Below are positions 5,911 to 14,734 of a stretch of DNA of 26,991 bases, piece after piece. The notes under the pieces are model-generated. The model was given only the letters and a program-made list of their open reading frames with translations. It had not been told where the DNA came from and searched no databases. The stretch is taken from assembly GCA_041617635.1 (NCBI GenBank), contig JBFJOO010000062.1, forward strand, positions 1-26,991, read 5' to 3'. The stretch's first letter is position 1. Each line of letters starts with the position of its first letter. Made by a program: the position numbers and the translations under genes. This DNA comes from JAABRB01 sp041617635 (GTDB lineage: Bacteria > Pseudomonadota > Gammaproteobacteria > Burkholderiales > SG8-39).

Positions 5911-7646
5911 TCGCGCTCGGCGGCTGCGCGGCTGACATACCCGTCGATGACGTCCATGCGCACGCGCTCCGGTGCGCGCGTCAGGGGGTCGCCATGGCCG
6001 CCACCGCCGTCCGCGAGATAGGAAATGACGTCGCCGGCACCGAACTCGCCGCGGAACATGCCGCAATAGACGTGGTCGGCCGGCTTGTCGGGATACTGAT
6101 GGCCATTGTCGGCGTACACGATGATGTCGCGCTGCCAATGCTCGCGCCAGTCGGGGTGGCTCTTGTCCGGAATCAGGATCGAGACGTTCTTCGGACCCGG
6201 CTTGCCGCCGTCGAGGCCCCAGCCGGGCGTGCGCGATTTCTTGACGATGGTGAGCGCGCCGAAAGGCGCGAGGAAGCGATAGTCCCGCACCGAGCCGAGA
6301 CCGCCGCGAAAGCGGCCCGGCCCACCTGAGTCCTGCCGGAAGCCGGCGCGGTCGACCATCACCGGCAGCCGCGATTCGACCACCTCCACCGGGATGTTCT
6401 TCACCGTGCACATCGAGATGTGCTGGATGGTGTTGATGCCGTCCTGGTTATGGCGCGCGCCCCAGCCGACGCCGGCGTTGGTCTGGTGCCAGACCTGGCG
6501 ACCTGTGTACGGCTCCTTGCCGTAGAAGCCCGGGTCGCCGAGATCGCCGCCGGAGCAGGCCGGCACGCGATCGGGAAACGCCTTGGCGAAGGCCTGGAAG
6601 ATCGTCTCGGTGGCGGTCACGCCGGCCCAGATGGTGAACATCGGCGCCGGATAGCTGGCGTTGAAAAGACTGCCCTCGCGGGCCGTCACCGACAGTGGCA
6701 GGAAGTGGCCGCCGTTCGACGCTTCGTGCGGCGTCGTCACCGTCTTGAAGCAGATGCGCGCGGCCGACTGCGCCATGCCGTAGGACAGGTTGATCGGCCC
6801 CGCGACCTGGTCGCTCGATCCCGAATAGTCGATGTTCATGCGGTCGCCGTCGATGGTGACCTTGACATGGACGCGCACGAGATCATCGCTGACCCCGTCG
6901 TTGTCCATCCAGTCCTCGGCCTCCCATTCCCCGTCGGGCAGCGCGCGCACCGCGGCGCGCGCCTGCTCCTCGCCGACCGCGAGGATGCGCTCGATGCAGG
7001 CGTCGACGGTATCGGCGCCGTACTTGCCGTAGAGCTCGCCGACGCGGGTGACGCCGGCGCGCAGCGCCGCGATCTCGGCGTTGAAGTCGCCCATGATCGT
7101 CGCCGGCGCGCGTGAATTGGTGCGCAAGATGCGCAGCAGCTCCTCGTTCGGCTCGCCGCGGCGCATGATCTTCTCGCCGGGGATCATAATCCCTTCCTGG
7201 TGGATCGTGGTCGAATCGAGGATGTAGCCGGGGTCCTTGCCGCCCATGTCGGTCCAGTGGGCGCGCACCACCGTGTAGGCAGCGACCGCGCCGTCGACAA
7301 AGACCGGGGCGATCAGCACGCCGTCGTTGGTGTGCGCGCCGCTCCAGTAGGGCACGTTCATGAAGACGACGTCGCCGGGCTCCACCGGATCGAAATCGCC
7401 TTTTTCGAAGGTCTGGCGCACGGCGTACTCGTTGGCGCCGAGAAAGAGCGGCAGCCCGGTCGAGTCGGCCAGCAGGCGGAAATTGCGGTCGAAGATCGAC
7501 AGGCCGAAATCGTTGATCTCGTAGATGATCGTCGAGTAGGCGGTGCGCACCAGCGTGCGCTCCATCTCGGTGGCCGCGGACACCAAGTAGTGCCGAACCA
7601 CCTCCGCCGTTGCGGGATCGGTGCTGGTTGCTTTGCGATCCATCAT
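5838..7646 (-). CDS. hyuB: Hydantoinase B / oxoprolinase-family subunit (HyuB)
   Basis: A 602-residue HyuB-family protein, the partner of HyuA in ATP-dependent hydantoinase, 5-oxoprolinase and related carboxylase complexes. Family landmarks in order: an N-terminal segment with TAEVVRHYLVSAATEMERTL, FMNVPYWSGAHTNDGVLIAP, SGSSDQVAGPINLSYGMAQS, GGDLGDPGFYGKEP, GGPGRFRGGLGSVRDYRF, and the C-terminal glycine-rich GGGGHGDPLTR followed by DVIDGYVSRAAAERDYGVV. Length matches usual HyuB subunits. The ATG at 7646 overlaps the hyuA stop as ATGA, so translation is coupled; a second ATG follows directly at 7643. The exact substrate cannot be read; N-methylhydantoin, 5-oxoproline or an aryl ketone are all possible for this family. 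Confidence 0.9.
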   Translation of the reverse strand: MMDRKATSTDPATAEVVRHYLVSAATEMERTLVRTAYSTIIYEINDFGLSIFDRNFRLLADSTGLPLFLGANEYAVRQTFEKGDFDPVEPGDVVFMNVPYWSGAHTNDGVLIAPVFVDGAVAAYTVVRAHWTDMGGKDPGYILDSTTIHQEGIMIPGEKIMRRGEPNEELLRILRTNSRAPATIMGDFNAEIAALRAGVTRVGELYGKYGADTVDACIERILAVGEEQARAAVRALPDGEWEAEDWMDNDGVSDDLVRVHVKVTIDGDRMNIDYSGSSDQVAGPINLSYGMAQSAARICFKTVTTPHEASNGGHFLPLSVTAREGSLFNASYPAPMFTIWAGVTATETIFQAFAKAFPDRVPACSGGDLGDPGFYGKEPYTGRQVWHQTNAGVGWGARHNQDGINTIQHISMCTVKNIPVEVVESRLPVMVDRAGFRQDSGGPGRFRGGLGSVRDYRFLAPFGALTIVKKSRTPGWGLDGGKPGPKNVSILIPDKSHPDWREHWQRDIIVYADNGHQYPDKPADHVYCGMFRGEFGAGDVISYLADGGGGHGDPLTRAPERVRMDVIDGYVSRAAAERDYGVVLTDALEIDSAATARARGSA

Positions 7647-9706
7647 GACTCCCCACTCCGCACGATGAACAGATGACCGTAGCCGTCGACCCGCGCTTCC
7701 TGGTCGGAAAAGTAGACGAGCGTCGTCGTCGCCTCCTCGACGATCGCCGGGCCGGCCACGACATCGCCGGCGCGCAGGGTCCCGCGCGTGTAGACGGCGA
7801 ATTCGACGATCTTGCGCCGTGCGAAGCAGTAGGCCGGCCGCGTCGCCCGTGGCGCCGGAACGCCGTCCTGACGCTTTGGCACGGTCTGCAGCTCCGGCCT
7901 CCGGTTGCGGCCGATGCCGCGGACCCGCAGATGGACGAGCTGCACCGGGTCTTTCATGGCGTGGCCGTAGCGCTGGCGGTGCAGGCTGTCGAAGCGTTCG
8001 CGCAGGTCGGCGAACGTGTCGCCGGCCAGGACCGGTACCTCGAGTGCGTGCTCCTGGCCGAAATAGCGCAGGGCGGTTTCGGTCTCGATACCCCGGTCCG
8101 CCTCGGCGAAACCGCCGCGGCCGAGATCGGCGCGCGCCGCGTCCGCCAGTCGCGCCGCTTCGGCGTGGATGCTGGCCATGCCGATGTCCTCGAGCAGCCC
8201 GACGAAGGTCTGGGCGTATTCCTGCACCAGGTCGGTCATCAGCATGCCCCACGCGGAGAACACCGACGGCGCCTGCGGGACGATGACCTCCCGCACGCCG
8301 AGCTCGCGACCGACCAGCGGCACGAACATCGGCCCGGCGCCGCCGAAGGCGAGCATCGAGAATTCGCGCGGGTCGAGGCCTTGCTCGACGGTGATTTCAC
8401 GAATGGCGCTGACGGTGCGCGCGAGTAGCACGTCGAACACGCCGCGCGCCGCTTCGGTGGCGGTCAGGCCGAGCGGCCGGCCCACCTGCGCCTCGAGACC
8501 CGCGCGCGCGCCGGCATCGTCGAGCCGCACCTCGCCACCGAGGAACTGGTCGGGGTCGATGTAGCCGAGTACGATGGCCGCGTCGGTGAAGGTCGGCGCG
8601 GTACCGCCGCGACCGTAGCAGATCGGTCCCGGCTCCGCGCCGGCCGACTGCGGGCCGACCTTGAGCAGGCCGGACTCGACGCGGGCGATGCTCCCGCCGC
8701 CCGCGCCGATGGTCGAGATATCGTAGGTCGGGATCATCAGCGGCAGCTTTTCAAGTGCCGCTTCGTATTTCAGCGTCGGCGCGCCACCGCGGATGACGCA
8801 GGCGTCGGTCGAGGTGCCGCCGATGTCGACCGTGATCAGGTTCGGCCGGTCGATGATCTCGCTCAGCCGCGCCGCGCCGATCAGGCCGCCGGCCGGGCCG
8901 GAGAAGATGGTGTGGATCGGCACCTCGGCCGAATCGCGCGCCAGCAGAGCGCCGCCGCCCGACCGCGTGATGTAGAACGAGCCGTCGAAGCCCTGCTCGG
9001 TGAGCGTACCTTCGAGCGCGCGGATGTAGCGGCGGAAGATCGGCTGGATGTACGCGTTCACCACCGTCGTACTGGTGCGCTCGTACTCGCGGTACTCGCG
9101 CACGATGTCGGACGAGATCGAAACGGCGAGATCTGGCCATTCGGCGCGAATGATTTCGGCCGTGCGCTGCTCGTGCGCGGGGTTCTTGTACGCGTGCAGG
9201 TAGCAGACGGCGATGGCAGTGATGTGCCAGTCATCGATCAGCCGGCGCACGGCGGCGCGGACGGCGTCCTCATCGAGCGGCTGCAGTTCCTCGCCCGCGG
9301 CGTTCATGCGGCCGGGGATGCCGCGTCGCATGCGCTTGGGGACCAGCGGCGGCGCACTGTCGTAGTCGAGCGAATACATCTGCGCGCGGTCGCGGCTGTA
9401 GCGGCCCATCTCGAAGATGTCCTCGAAGCCGGCGTTGGTCAGGATGCCGGTGACCGCGCCCTTGCGCTCGAGCACGGTGTTGAGGCCGAGCGTCGTCCCG
9501 TGGATGAACGAGTCGATGTCTGCGCCATCGAGCCCGAGCCGGCGGATCGCGTCGTTGACGCCGGCTGCGGCGTTGCCCGGCGTGGTGAAGCTCTTCTCCA
9601 GCCGCCACGCGCCGGTGGCGACGTCGAAGAACACGGCGTCGACGAAAGTGCCGCCGATATCGACAGCGAGCCGGTGCTGTGGGCCGGCGCCTGGCATGTC
9701 AGCCAT
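7643..9706 (-). CDS. hyuA: Hydantoinase A / oxoprolinase-family subunit (HyuA)
   Basis: A 687-residue ASKHA-fold ATPase subunit that activates an amide or carbonyl substrate by phosphorylation. Motifs: phosphate-1 loop AVDIGGTFVDAVFFD (residues 14-28); HGTTLGLNTVLERKGAVTG (69-87), typical of the hydantoinase A N-terminal domain; SGPAGG (269-274); a second DIGGTSTDA (294-302); and a later LAFGGAGPMF. Length is normal for HyuA. The ATG at 9706 overlaps the preceding hydrolase gene by eight bases; an in-frame ATG at 9697 is an alternative. Neither has a clear Shine-Dalgarno, so re-initiation after the hydrolase is likely. Together with HyuB it forms a cytoplasmic complex; the substrate is unknown. 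Confidence 0.92.
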   Translation of the reverse strand: MADMPGAGPQHRLAVDIGGTFVDAVFFDVATGAWRLEKSFTTPGNAAAGVNDAIRRLGLDGADIDSFIHGTTLGLNTVLERKGAVTGILTNAGFEDIFEMGRYSRDRAQMYSLDYDSAPPLVPKRMRRGIPGRMNAAGEELQPLDEDAVRAAVRRLIDDWHITAIAVCYLHAYKNPAHEQRTAEIIRAEWPDLAVSISSDIVREYREYERTSTTVVNAYIQPIFRRYIRALEGTLTEQGFDGSFYITRSGGGALLARDSAEVPIHTIFSGPAGGLIGAARLSEIIDRPNLITVDIGGTSTDACVIRGGAPTLKYEAALEKLPLMIPTYDISTIGAGGGSIARVESGLLKVGPQSAGAEPGPICYGRGGTAPTFTDAAIVLGYIDPDQFLGGEVRLDDAGARAGLEAQVGRPLGLTATEAARGVFDVLLARTVSAIREITVEQGLDPREFSMLAFGGAGPMFVPLVGRELGVREVIVPQAPSVFSAWGMLMTDLVQEYAQTFVGLLEDIGMASIHAEAARLADAARADLGRGGFAEADRGIETETALRYFGQEHALEVPVLAGDTFADLRERFDSLHRQRYGHAMKDPVQLVHLRVRGIGRNRRPELQTVPKRQDGVPAPRATRPAYCFARRKIVEFAVYTRGTLRAGDVVAGPAIVEEATTTLVYFSDQEARVDGYGHLFIVRSGES

Positions 9707-10394
9707 AGAGGAGCCAGTCCCGCAACAGGGCCGTGGCCGCCTGCGGCCGTTCCAGTGGTGGCATGTGGCCGCAATCCTCGACGATCGACAGCCGTCCGCG
9801 CGACCACTCGGCGAGCTCCTGATGCTCTTCCAGTGGCGTCAGGCGATCGCTCCGGCCGGTGATGACGCGTACGGGACCCGCGAAGGCTTCCAGCACGTCG
9901 CGCGGCGCCAATCGCGTCAGCATGGCGCGATGGCGCCGCGCGAAGAGCGCCGCACCGACCCGATGGCCCATCGCCCGTACCCGGGCGGCGAGCGGCTCGG
10001 TCATGCGGTCGGGATGGAGCAGCTGCGGCACGAATCCGTCAAGGACCTGATCGAAGCGGCCGTTCTCGCAGTCTGCGATGGTCTTGCGCCGCGCGGCCGC
10101 CTTCGCGTCTGTGTCGACGCGTGATGAGGTGTCGAGCAGTGCCAAGCGCGTGACCCGCTCGGGCGCCTGACGCAGCACCTCGGTTGCCACGTACCCGCCC
10201 ATTGAGAAGCCCGCCATGGCAAAGCGGTCCGGGGCCGCCGCGAGCACGTCGCGCGCCATGCCTTGCATGGTATCGGCGCTGTCGGCGGGTACGACGATGC
10301 AATTTGCGATATCGGACAGGTGAGCGCGCGCGTGCGCCCACACCTCGTCGTCGCAGATGAGGCCGGGCACGAGAATCAGGTTCTGCTGCGTCAT
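9699..10394 (-). CDS. Alpha/beta-hydrolase, first gene of the hyu operon
   Basis: A compact 231-residue alpha/beta hydrolase without signal peptide. The catalytic triad is readable: Ser64 in GFSMGG, Asp183 in TGRSDRLTP, His210 in EDCGHMPPLERP; the oxyanion region is LVPGLICDDEVW near the N-terminus. Such small enzymes usually cleave esters, lactones or C-C bonds of ring-fission products. It is first in an operon with hyuA and hyuB (eight-base overlap) under a divergent LysR regulator. It therefore probably acts in the same catabolic route, either opening a lactone/ester before HyuAB or processing its product. GGAAGA upstream of ATG 10394 is the likely ribosome site. Specific substrate unknown. 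Confidence 0.85.
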   Translation of the reverse strand: MTQQNLILVPGLICDDEVWAHARAHLSDIANCIVVPADSADTMQGMARDVLAAAPDRFAMAGFSMGGYVATEVLRQAPERVTRLALLDTSSRVDTDAKAAARRKTIADCENGRFDQVLDGFVPQLLHPDRMTEPLAARVRAMGHRVGAALFARRHRAMLTRLAPRDVLEAFAGPVRVITGRSDRLTPLEEHQELAEWSRGRLSIVEDCGHMPPLERPQAATALLRDWLLYG

Positions 10395-10454
10395 CGTCGG
10401 TCTTCCAGTCGCGTTCGCCGTGGATGAGGATAGGCGCTCCGGAGGTTTCGCAAA

Positions 10455-10495
10455 AATATATCTTGTTGATATGATCGATAGCGAATCGGCATATC
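10455..10495. promoter_or_regulatory. LysR-type operator and overlapping divergent promoters
   Basis: ATATC-TTGTT-GATAT (10458-10472) is a perfect inverted repeat containing the T-N11-A signature of LysR-type sites. A second, wider inverted repeat uses GATATG (10468-10473) and CATATC (10490-10495). On the minus strand TATATT (10455-10460) could be the -10 of the hydrolase-hyuA-hyuB operon; on the plus strand TATGAT (10470-10475) could be the -10 of the regulator. Both lack good -35 boxes, as is common for activator-dependent promoters. The overlap would let one bound regulator control both directions. Confidence 0.6.
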
Positions 10496-10501
10496 TAAGC
10501 C

Positions 10502-11425
10502 ATGAACTTGCGCACGCTTGACAACTTTCTGCGCGTCGCCGAGATCGGCAGCCTGAAGGGCGCGGCCGCGGCGCAGCACGTTGCCCAACCTGCGCTGACG
10601 CGCCAGATTGCCCTGCTGGAACAGGAGTTTGGCGCACGCCTGTTCGTCCGCCATCGACGCGGTGTCACGCTGACTGAGGCCGGCGAGCAACTGCGCCTGC
10701 ATGCCGAGCGCATCCTCGGCGAGGTCGCGCACGCGCGTGACGCCGTCCTGGCGACGGCAAACGAGCCGACCGGCAGCGTCTCGCTCGGACTGCCGACCTC
10801 GATGCTCTACGTGCTTTCCAGCGCCGTTGTTTCGACCTACCTCCACCGGTGGCCCGCCGTGCGCATGCGCGTGTACGAGGCAATCGGCCATGTCGTCGAG
10901 GACTTGCTGCGTAACCGGCTGGTGGACGTTGCCATACTGATCGCCGTGGCGCGCAATCTCGAGAATGTCGAGCTCACGCCACTCGTGGTCGAGGATGTCT
11001 GCCTTGCCGGGCCGCCGGAGGCAGGGCTCGACCTGGCCGACCCGGTGCCGATCGACTTTCTCGCCGACGTGCCGATCATCCTGCTTTCACCGCAAAACCA
11101 GCTGCGCCTGCAGATCGAGCGCGAACTGGCGCGACACGATTTGCGCTTCCATTCCAGCCTCGAAGTCGAGGGGCAGCCGCTGGTGCTCGATCTCATCAAG
11201 CGCGGCGTCGGCTACACGGTGTTGCCCTATTGCGCGATTGAAGCGGAGATGGCGGCCGGGCGGATCTGCGCGGCGCCGATCCGTGGGCTGACGATGACCT
11301 GGACCTTGGGTGTTAACCGCATGCGCGCGCATGCACCGGCGGTCCGTGAACTGATCGCGCTGATCCGTCAGGCAATCGATACCCGTGTCGCCAGCGGCGA
11401 GTGGCGCGTCGCGAAACCCGACTAA
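10502..11425 (+). CDS. LysR-type transcriptional regulator, divergent from hyu operon
   Basis: A 307-residue LysR-family protein. The N-terminal winged helix (residues 1-60) has LRTLDNFLRVAEIGSLKGAAAAQHVAQPALTRQI followed by the linker helix. The C-terminal part is the periplasmic-binding-protein-like effector domain, with LVDVAILI and the family segment VLDLIKRGVGYTVLPYCAIE. The length is standard. The ATG at 10502 has no strong Shine-Dalgarno. The gene is divergent from the hydrolase-hyuA-hyuB operon, with 107 bp between starts carrying a T-N11-A palindrome. It is therefore very likely the operon's activator, responding to a pathway intermediate that cannot be named from sequence. Confidence 0.93.
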   Translation: MNLRTLDNFLRVAEIGSLKGAAAAQHVAQPALTRQIALLEQEFGARLFVRHRRGVTLTEAGEQLRLHAERILGEVAHARDAVLATANEPTGSVSLGLPTSMLYVLSSAVVSTYLHRWPAVRMRVYEAIGHVVEDLLRNRLVDVAILIAVARNLENVELTPLVVEDVCLAGPPEAGLDLADPVPIDFLADVPIILLSPQNQLRLQIERELARHDLRFHSSLEVEGQPLVLDLIKRGVGYTVLPYCAIEAEMAAGRICAAPIRGLTMTWTLGVNRMRAHAPAVRELIALIRQAIDTRVASGEWRVAKPD

Positions 11426-11449
11426 GCGTGATTGGCCGCGCGGCGGTGC

Positions 11450-11477
11450 TTGCGTACGCGGTATACGCGCTTACAAT
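11450..11477 (+). promoter_or_regulatory. Possible sigma70 promoter of the first PilZ-protein gene
   Basis: TTGCGT (11450-11455) and TACAAT (11472-11477) with a 16-bp spacer lie just after the LysR gene. Predicted start near 11484 would give a 20-nt leader holding the AAGGGG ribosome site. The spacer contains the self-complementary GTATAC. Confidence 0.45.
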
Positions 11478-11504
11478 CGGCGCTGCTGAAAAGAAGGGGT
11501 GGGG

Positions 11505-13034
11505 ATGATCAATATCTTCGGTGGGGGGAAGTCCGACCATCCGATGGCGGACTTGAAGGACGCCCGGCGCCTGCTGGGCGAGCTGCCCGCCGCCGATGCG
11601 CCGCACGCCCTCGACGAGATCAACCACTGGTTCGAGTCCGTCCGCGCCGACCAGGAGATGCGCCCGGCGCATCGCGCCGCGCTGGCGCTGATGCTGGACG
11701 AGGCTGCGCAGACGCCGGTGCGCAAGCTCGGGCGCGAGTATCTCTTTACGCCGCGTCTTTCGAAACCGCAGGAAAGCCGGCTCTGGACCGCCATTCACGG
11801 GTTCTGGCGCAACGCGACGCTCGCGTTCGTGGGCGCCCTCGAAGCGTTCGTCACCGGTGCGAAAGGCGCCGACGATCTGAAGGGCGATTTGCCACTGCTC
11901 ACCGTGCGGGGGCTGCGTGCGCTCGCCGCCCAGATGAAATGGCTGCACGTGCGTTACGCTCCGGTCGACCCGCAGCTCTGGCGCATGGCCTCGGGCAGCT
12001 ATTCGCTCGCCGAGTCGCGCCGCTACGCGCGAACCGCGGTCACCGTGTATCCGGGGATCCCGGGCGAGTCGACGGCCGACCAGGAGTTCCTGCGGGTGCT
12101 GATGCTCTCGGCATCCTCGCCCGACAGCCTGCTGCCGGCAGAGGTCGAGCTCTGCGAGCGGCTGATCGGCCATTTCACGCCCCGCTTCGTGCTTTCCAGC
12201 GAGCCGCGCGGCGAGACGCCCTACTGGATCGATCTGGCCGCGACCAGTCCGCCGCTGCGCCACGCGCGGCCACCGCTCCAGCTCAAGTCCCTGCGCTATT
12301 TCGGCCCGGGCGACGCGAACGGCGAGATCGGCGCGATCGAGCGCGCGATCCGTTCCAGCGGCGAGGTGCCCTCGAGCCTGAACCTCGGCGGGTCGTATCC
12401 ACCCGAGCTCGTCTTGCGGGTCCTGGAGCATGTTGCCGCGTATTGGGCACCGGCGCCGCTCGAGCGGAAGCATCCACGGCACCGGGTCAAGTCGCGGCTC
12501 ACGGTGGCGTGGGGGTTCGACGGCATTCTCGACGCGCTATCGCCCGTCGCCTCCCTCTCCCACGATGGCGCGACCCTCGAGAGCTGGATCACCGAGAACG
12601 TCAGCGCCGGGGGAATGGCGGCGCACGTGCCCCAGGTGAAGGGCGACTGGCTCCGGGTCGGGGCGCTGGTCGCCCTGCAGCCCGAGGGCGGCTCGAACTG
12701 GCTGCTCGGGATCGTGCGGCGGATCTCGCGGGATCGAGTCGGCGAGGCGCAGGTCGGAATACAGACAGTCTCGCGCTCGCCGCAGTTCGTGGCGCTGCAC
12801 GTCCAAGTGGGTGACTCGGTGTCGCTCGATACGGAGCTCGGCATCCTGCTGGGACCCGACATACCGGACGGCCCGGTCGAAGTGCTGCTGCGGCCTGGCG
12901 TGCATGTCGCGGACCAGAATCTCGTCTTCGAGCAGGAGGGCCGCAAAGTGGTCCTGATCACCGGCGCGGTCAATGAGCGCGGGGCCGACTACGAGCGGTT
13001 GAGTTGTCGTCAGCTCGTGCGCGAGCCGGGTTGA
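11505..13034 (+). CDS. PilZ-domain protein of unknown function, copy 1
   Basis: A 509-residue soluble protein with no signal peptide or membrane segment. Residues 1 to about 315 are an alpha-helical region that I do not recognise, opening with INIFGGGKSDHP. A PilZ-like segment follows, with both c-di-GMP contacts: RxxxR (Arg321-Arg325 in RKHPR) and NxSxxG (Asn365, Ser367, Gly370 in ENVSAGG). Residues 400-509 are a further beta-rich region ending in SCRQLVREPG. I start at ATG 11505 because AAGGGG lies upstream; GTG at 11499 is an alternative adding two residues. A paralog with the same layout follows 164 bp downstream. I recall related betaproteobacterial proteins carrying vague names such as 'molecular chaperone'. 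Binding of c-di-GMP is inferred from the motifs only. Confidence 0.75.
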   Translation: MINIFGGGKSDHPMADLKDARRLLGELPAADAPHALDEINHWFESVRADQEMRPAHRAALALMLDEAAQTPVRKLGREYLFTPRLSKPQESRLWTAIHGFWRNATLAFVGALEAFVTGAKGADDLKGDLPLLTVRGLRALAAQMKWLHVRYAPVDPQLWRMASGSYSLAESRRYARTAVTVYPGIPGESTADQEFLRVLMLSASSPDSLLPAEVELCERLIGHFTPRFVLSSEPRGETPYWIDLAATSPPLRHARPPLQLKSLRYFGPGDANGEIGAIERAIRSSGEVPSSLNLGGSYPPELVLRVLEHVAAYWAPAPLERKHPRHRVKSRLTVAWGFDGILDALSPVASLSHDGATLESWITENVSAGGMAAHVPQVKGDWLRVGALVALQPEGGSNWLLGIVRRISRDRVGEAQVGIQTVSRSPQFVALHVQVGDSVSLDTELGILLGPDIPDGPVEVLLRPGVHVADQNLVFEQEGRKVVLITGAVNERGADYERLSCRQLVREPG

Positions 13035-13198
13035 AAGTTGCTACGCAAGGTGGTTATTCCCGGAACCGGGGGGCGGCATTGTAAAGAATCGTCAAATCGG
13101 CCCGGCCCCGGGCACGGCGGCCGCGGCCAGGCGGTAGACTTGCCGCGTGCAGTCGATGGACCCCTGGCCGGCGCACCCTAACAAACGGTAGAGAGAAA
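13035..13198. other. Spacer between the two PilZ-protein paralogs
   Basis: 164 bp of GC-rich DNA with short self-complementary stretches (CCGGAACCGG, GGCCCGGCCCCGGGC, GGCCGCGGCC). No U-tract terminator and no convincing promoter were seen; TAGACT near 13135 is at best a weak -10. Confidence 0.3.
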
Positions 13199-14725
13199 AT
13201 GCTCAAGGTCTTCGGCCGGGGCCGGTCGGCCCACCCACTGCTCGACGATAGAGAGCGCATCCGCGTGCTGCAGGATATTGCGGCACTCGAATCGCACCGG
13301 GCGCTCGGCGAGCTCGCGCGCTGGCTGCGGTCGGTCTCCGGCGACGAGGGGATGCGCGGGGAGAGCCGCGCCGAAATCGCGACAGCGTTGGACGCGGCCG
13401 GGCGCGCGCCGAGCCGAATGCTGGCGCGCGAGTACCTGGCGACCGCGCGGCTCACCAAGCAGCAGGAAGAGCATCTGTGGGGCGGTCTCCACGGTTTCTA
13501 CGCGGCCAGCGCCGCCGCCTTGATGCGCTGCGCGCTCGACTTTGCGCCGGATGATGCCACCGCCGCCGCGCAAAAGGCCCGCGTGGTGCCGTTGGCCGTC
13601 AACGGCATGCGCGCCCGGGGCGCGCAACTCAAGTGGGAGCACATGCGCTACGGGCCGGTTGACCCGGCGATCTGGGCAAGCCTCGCCCGCCTCTATGGCC
13701 GCCTGGATGCGGCCGGTGTCGCCCGGACGGCAGTGCGCGAGTATGCCGGGTCGCCGACGCGGACCACGGCGGAGCAGGAATTCGTCCGCACCGCGATGCT
13801 CGCGGTTTGCGCGCTTGGCAGCCTGCTGCCCGCGCAGATCGAGATGGCCGACCGGATCGCGGCGCGCTTCGCGCGCGGGTTCCGCATCGCGCCGGAGCCC
13901 GAAAGCGCGACGCCCTATCAGATCGACGTCCAGCAAGGCACGCCGCCCGCGCGCCGCGTAGGCTCGGACGAGGCGGCGCCTGGCACGCGGTATTTCGGGG
14001 CGGATCGGGCCTACGAGCGCCTGCTCCGCCTGCGCGAGGAAGTCGTCGCGAACGGCGAGGCGCCCCAGGACCTCGCGCCGGGCGCGCCCGCGTCTGCGGA
14101 GACCGTCCTCGAGGTGATCGATCATCTCGCCCACTACTGGGCGCCACGTCTGGCGAGCCGGCAGCACCCGCGGCACGGCATCAAATCGCGCCTGACCGTC
14201 GCATGGGGATTCGATGGCGTCGTCGATGCGCTCGACCCGCAGTCCTCGCTGTCGTTCGAGAAGAATCCCATGGAGAGCTGGATCGTCGAGAACGCGAGTG
14301 CCGGTGGCGTCGGCGCGCTGGTGCCGTCGATTCCGGGCGAATGGCTGCGGGTGGGCTGCCTGGTCGCGATGCGGCCGGAGGGCGGTCGGCGGTGGTTGCT
14401 CGGCACCGTGAAGCGGCTCACGCGGATCGACGAGTCGCGCGCGCAGGTCGGCATCCAGACTCTCGCCCGGGCCCCGAGCGCGCTGGATTTTCGCGTGCAG
14501 GCCGGCAACACGACGCACCTGAGCACCGAGATCGGCATCCTGCTCGATCCCGGCTACACCGAGGCGGAAGTCCCGGTGATTTTGCGCACCGGAACCGGGG
14601 TGCCCGGCCGCAGCCTCGTGCTGGAGCGGGAGGGGCGGCGCACGCAGCTCCTGCCGATCGCCGTCAGCGCGCGCGGACCGGACTACGATATCGTTCGCTG
14701 CCGCCAGCTCGTCCGCTCGGAGTAG
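13199..14725 (+). CDS. PilZ-domain protein of unknown function, copy 2 (tandem paralog)
   Basis: A 508-residue paralog of the preceding protein. The two align without gaps through the first 370 residues. RxxxR is again Arg321-Arg325 (RQHPR) and NxSxxG again Asn365/Ser367/Gly370 (ENASAGG). In residues 321-370, 34 of 50 positions are identical by my count, while the N-terminal 300 residues are more diverged but share FGxGxSxHP, a LW..xHGF segment, QLKW..xRYxPVDP and the (D/E)QEF(L/V)R helix. The start ATG 13199 has only AGAGAG as a weak ribosome site. Both copies keep all PilZ ligand residues, so neither looks degenerate. Likely function (inference): cytoplasmic c-di-GMP-responsive regulators, with the N-terminal region contacting an unknown partner. 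Confidence 0.75.
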   Translation: MLKVFGRGRSAHPLLDDRERIRVLQDIAALESHRALGELARWLRSVSGDEGMRGESRAEIATALDAAGRAPSRMLAREYLATARLTKQQEEHLWGGLHGFYAASAAALMRCALDFAPDDATAAAQKARVVPLAVNGMRARGAQLKWEHMRYGPVDPAIWASLARLYGRLDAAGVARTAVREYAGSPTRTTAEQEFVRTAMLAVCALGSLLPAQIEMADRIAARFARGFRIAPEPESATPYQIDVQQGTPPARRVGSDEAAPGTRYFGADRAYERLLRLREEVVANGEAPQDLAPGAPASAETVLEVIDHLAHYWAPRLASRQHPRHGIKSRLTVAWGFDGVVDALDPQSSLSFEKNPMESWIVENASAGGVGALVPSIPGEWLRVGCLVAMRPEGGRRWLLGTVKRLTRIDESRAQVGIQTLARAPSALDFRVQAGNTTHLSTEIGILLDPGYTEAEVPVILRTGTGVPGRSLVLEREGRRTQLLPIAVSARGPDYDIVRCRQLVRSE

Positions 14726-14734
14726 CGGACCTTG

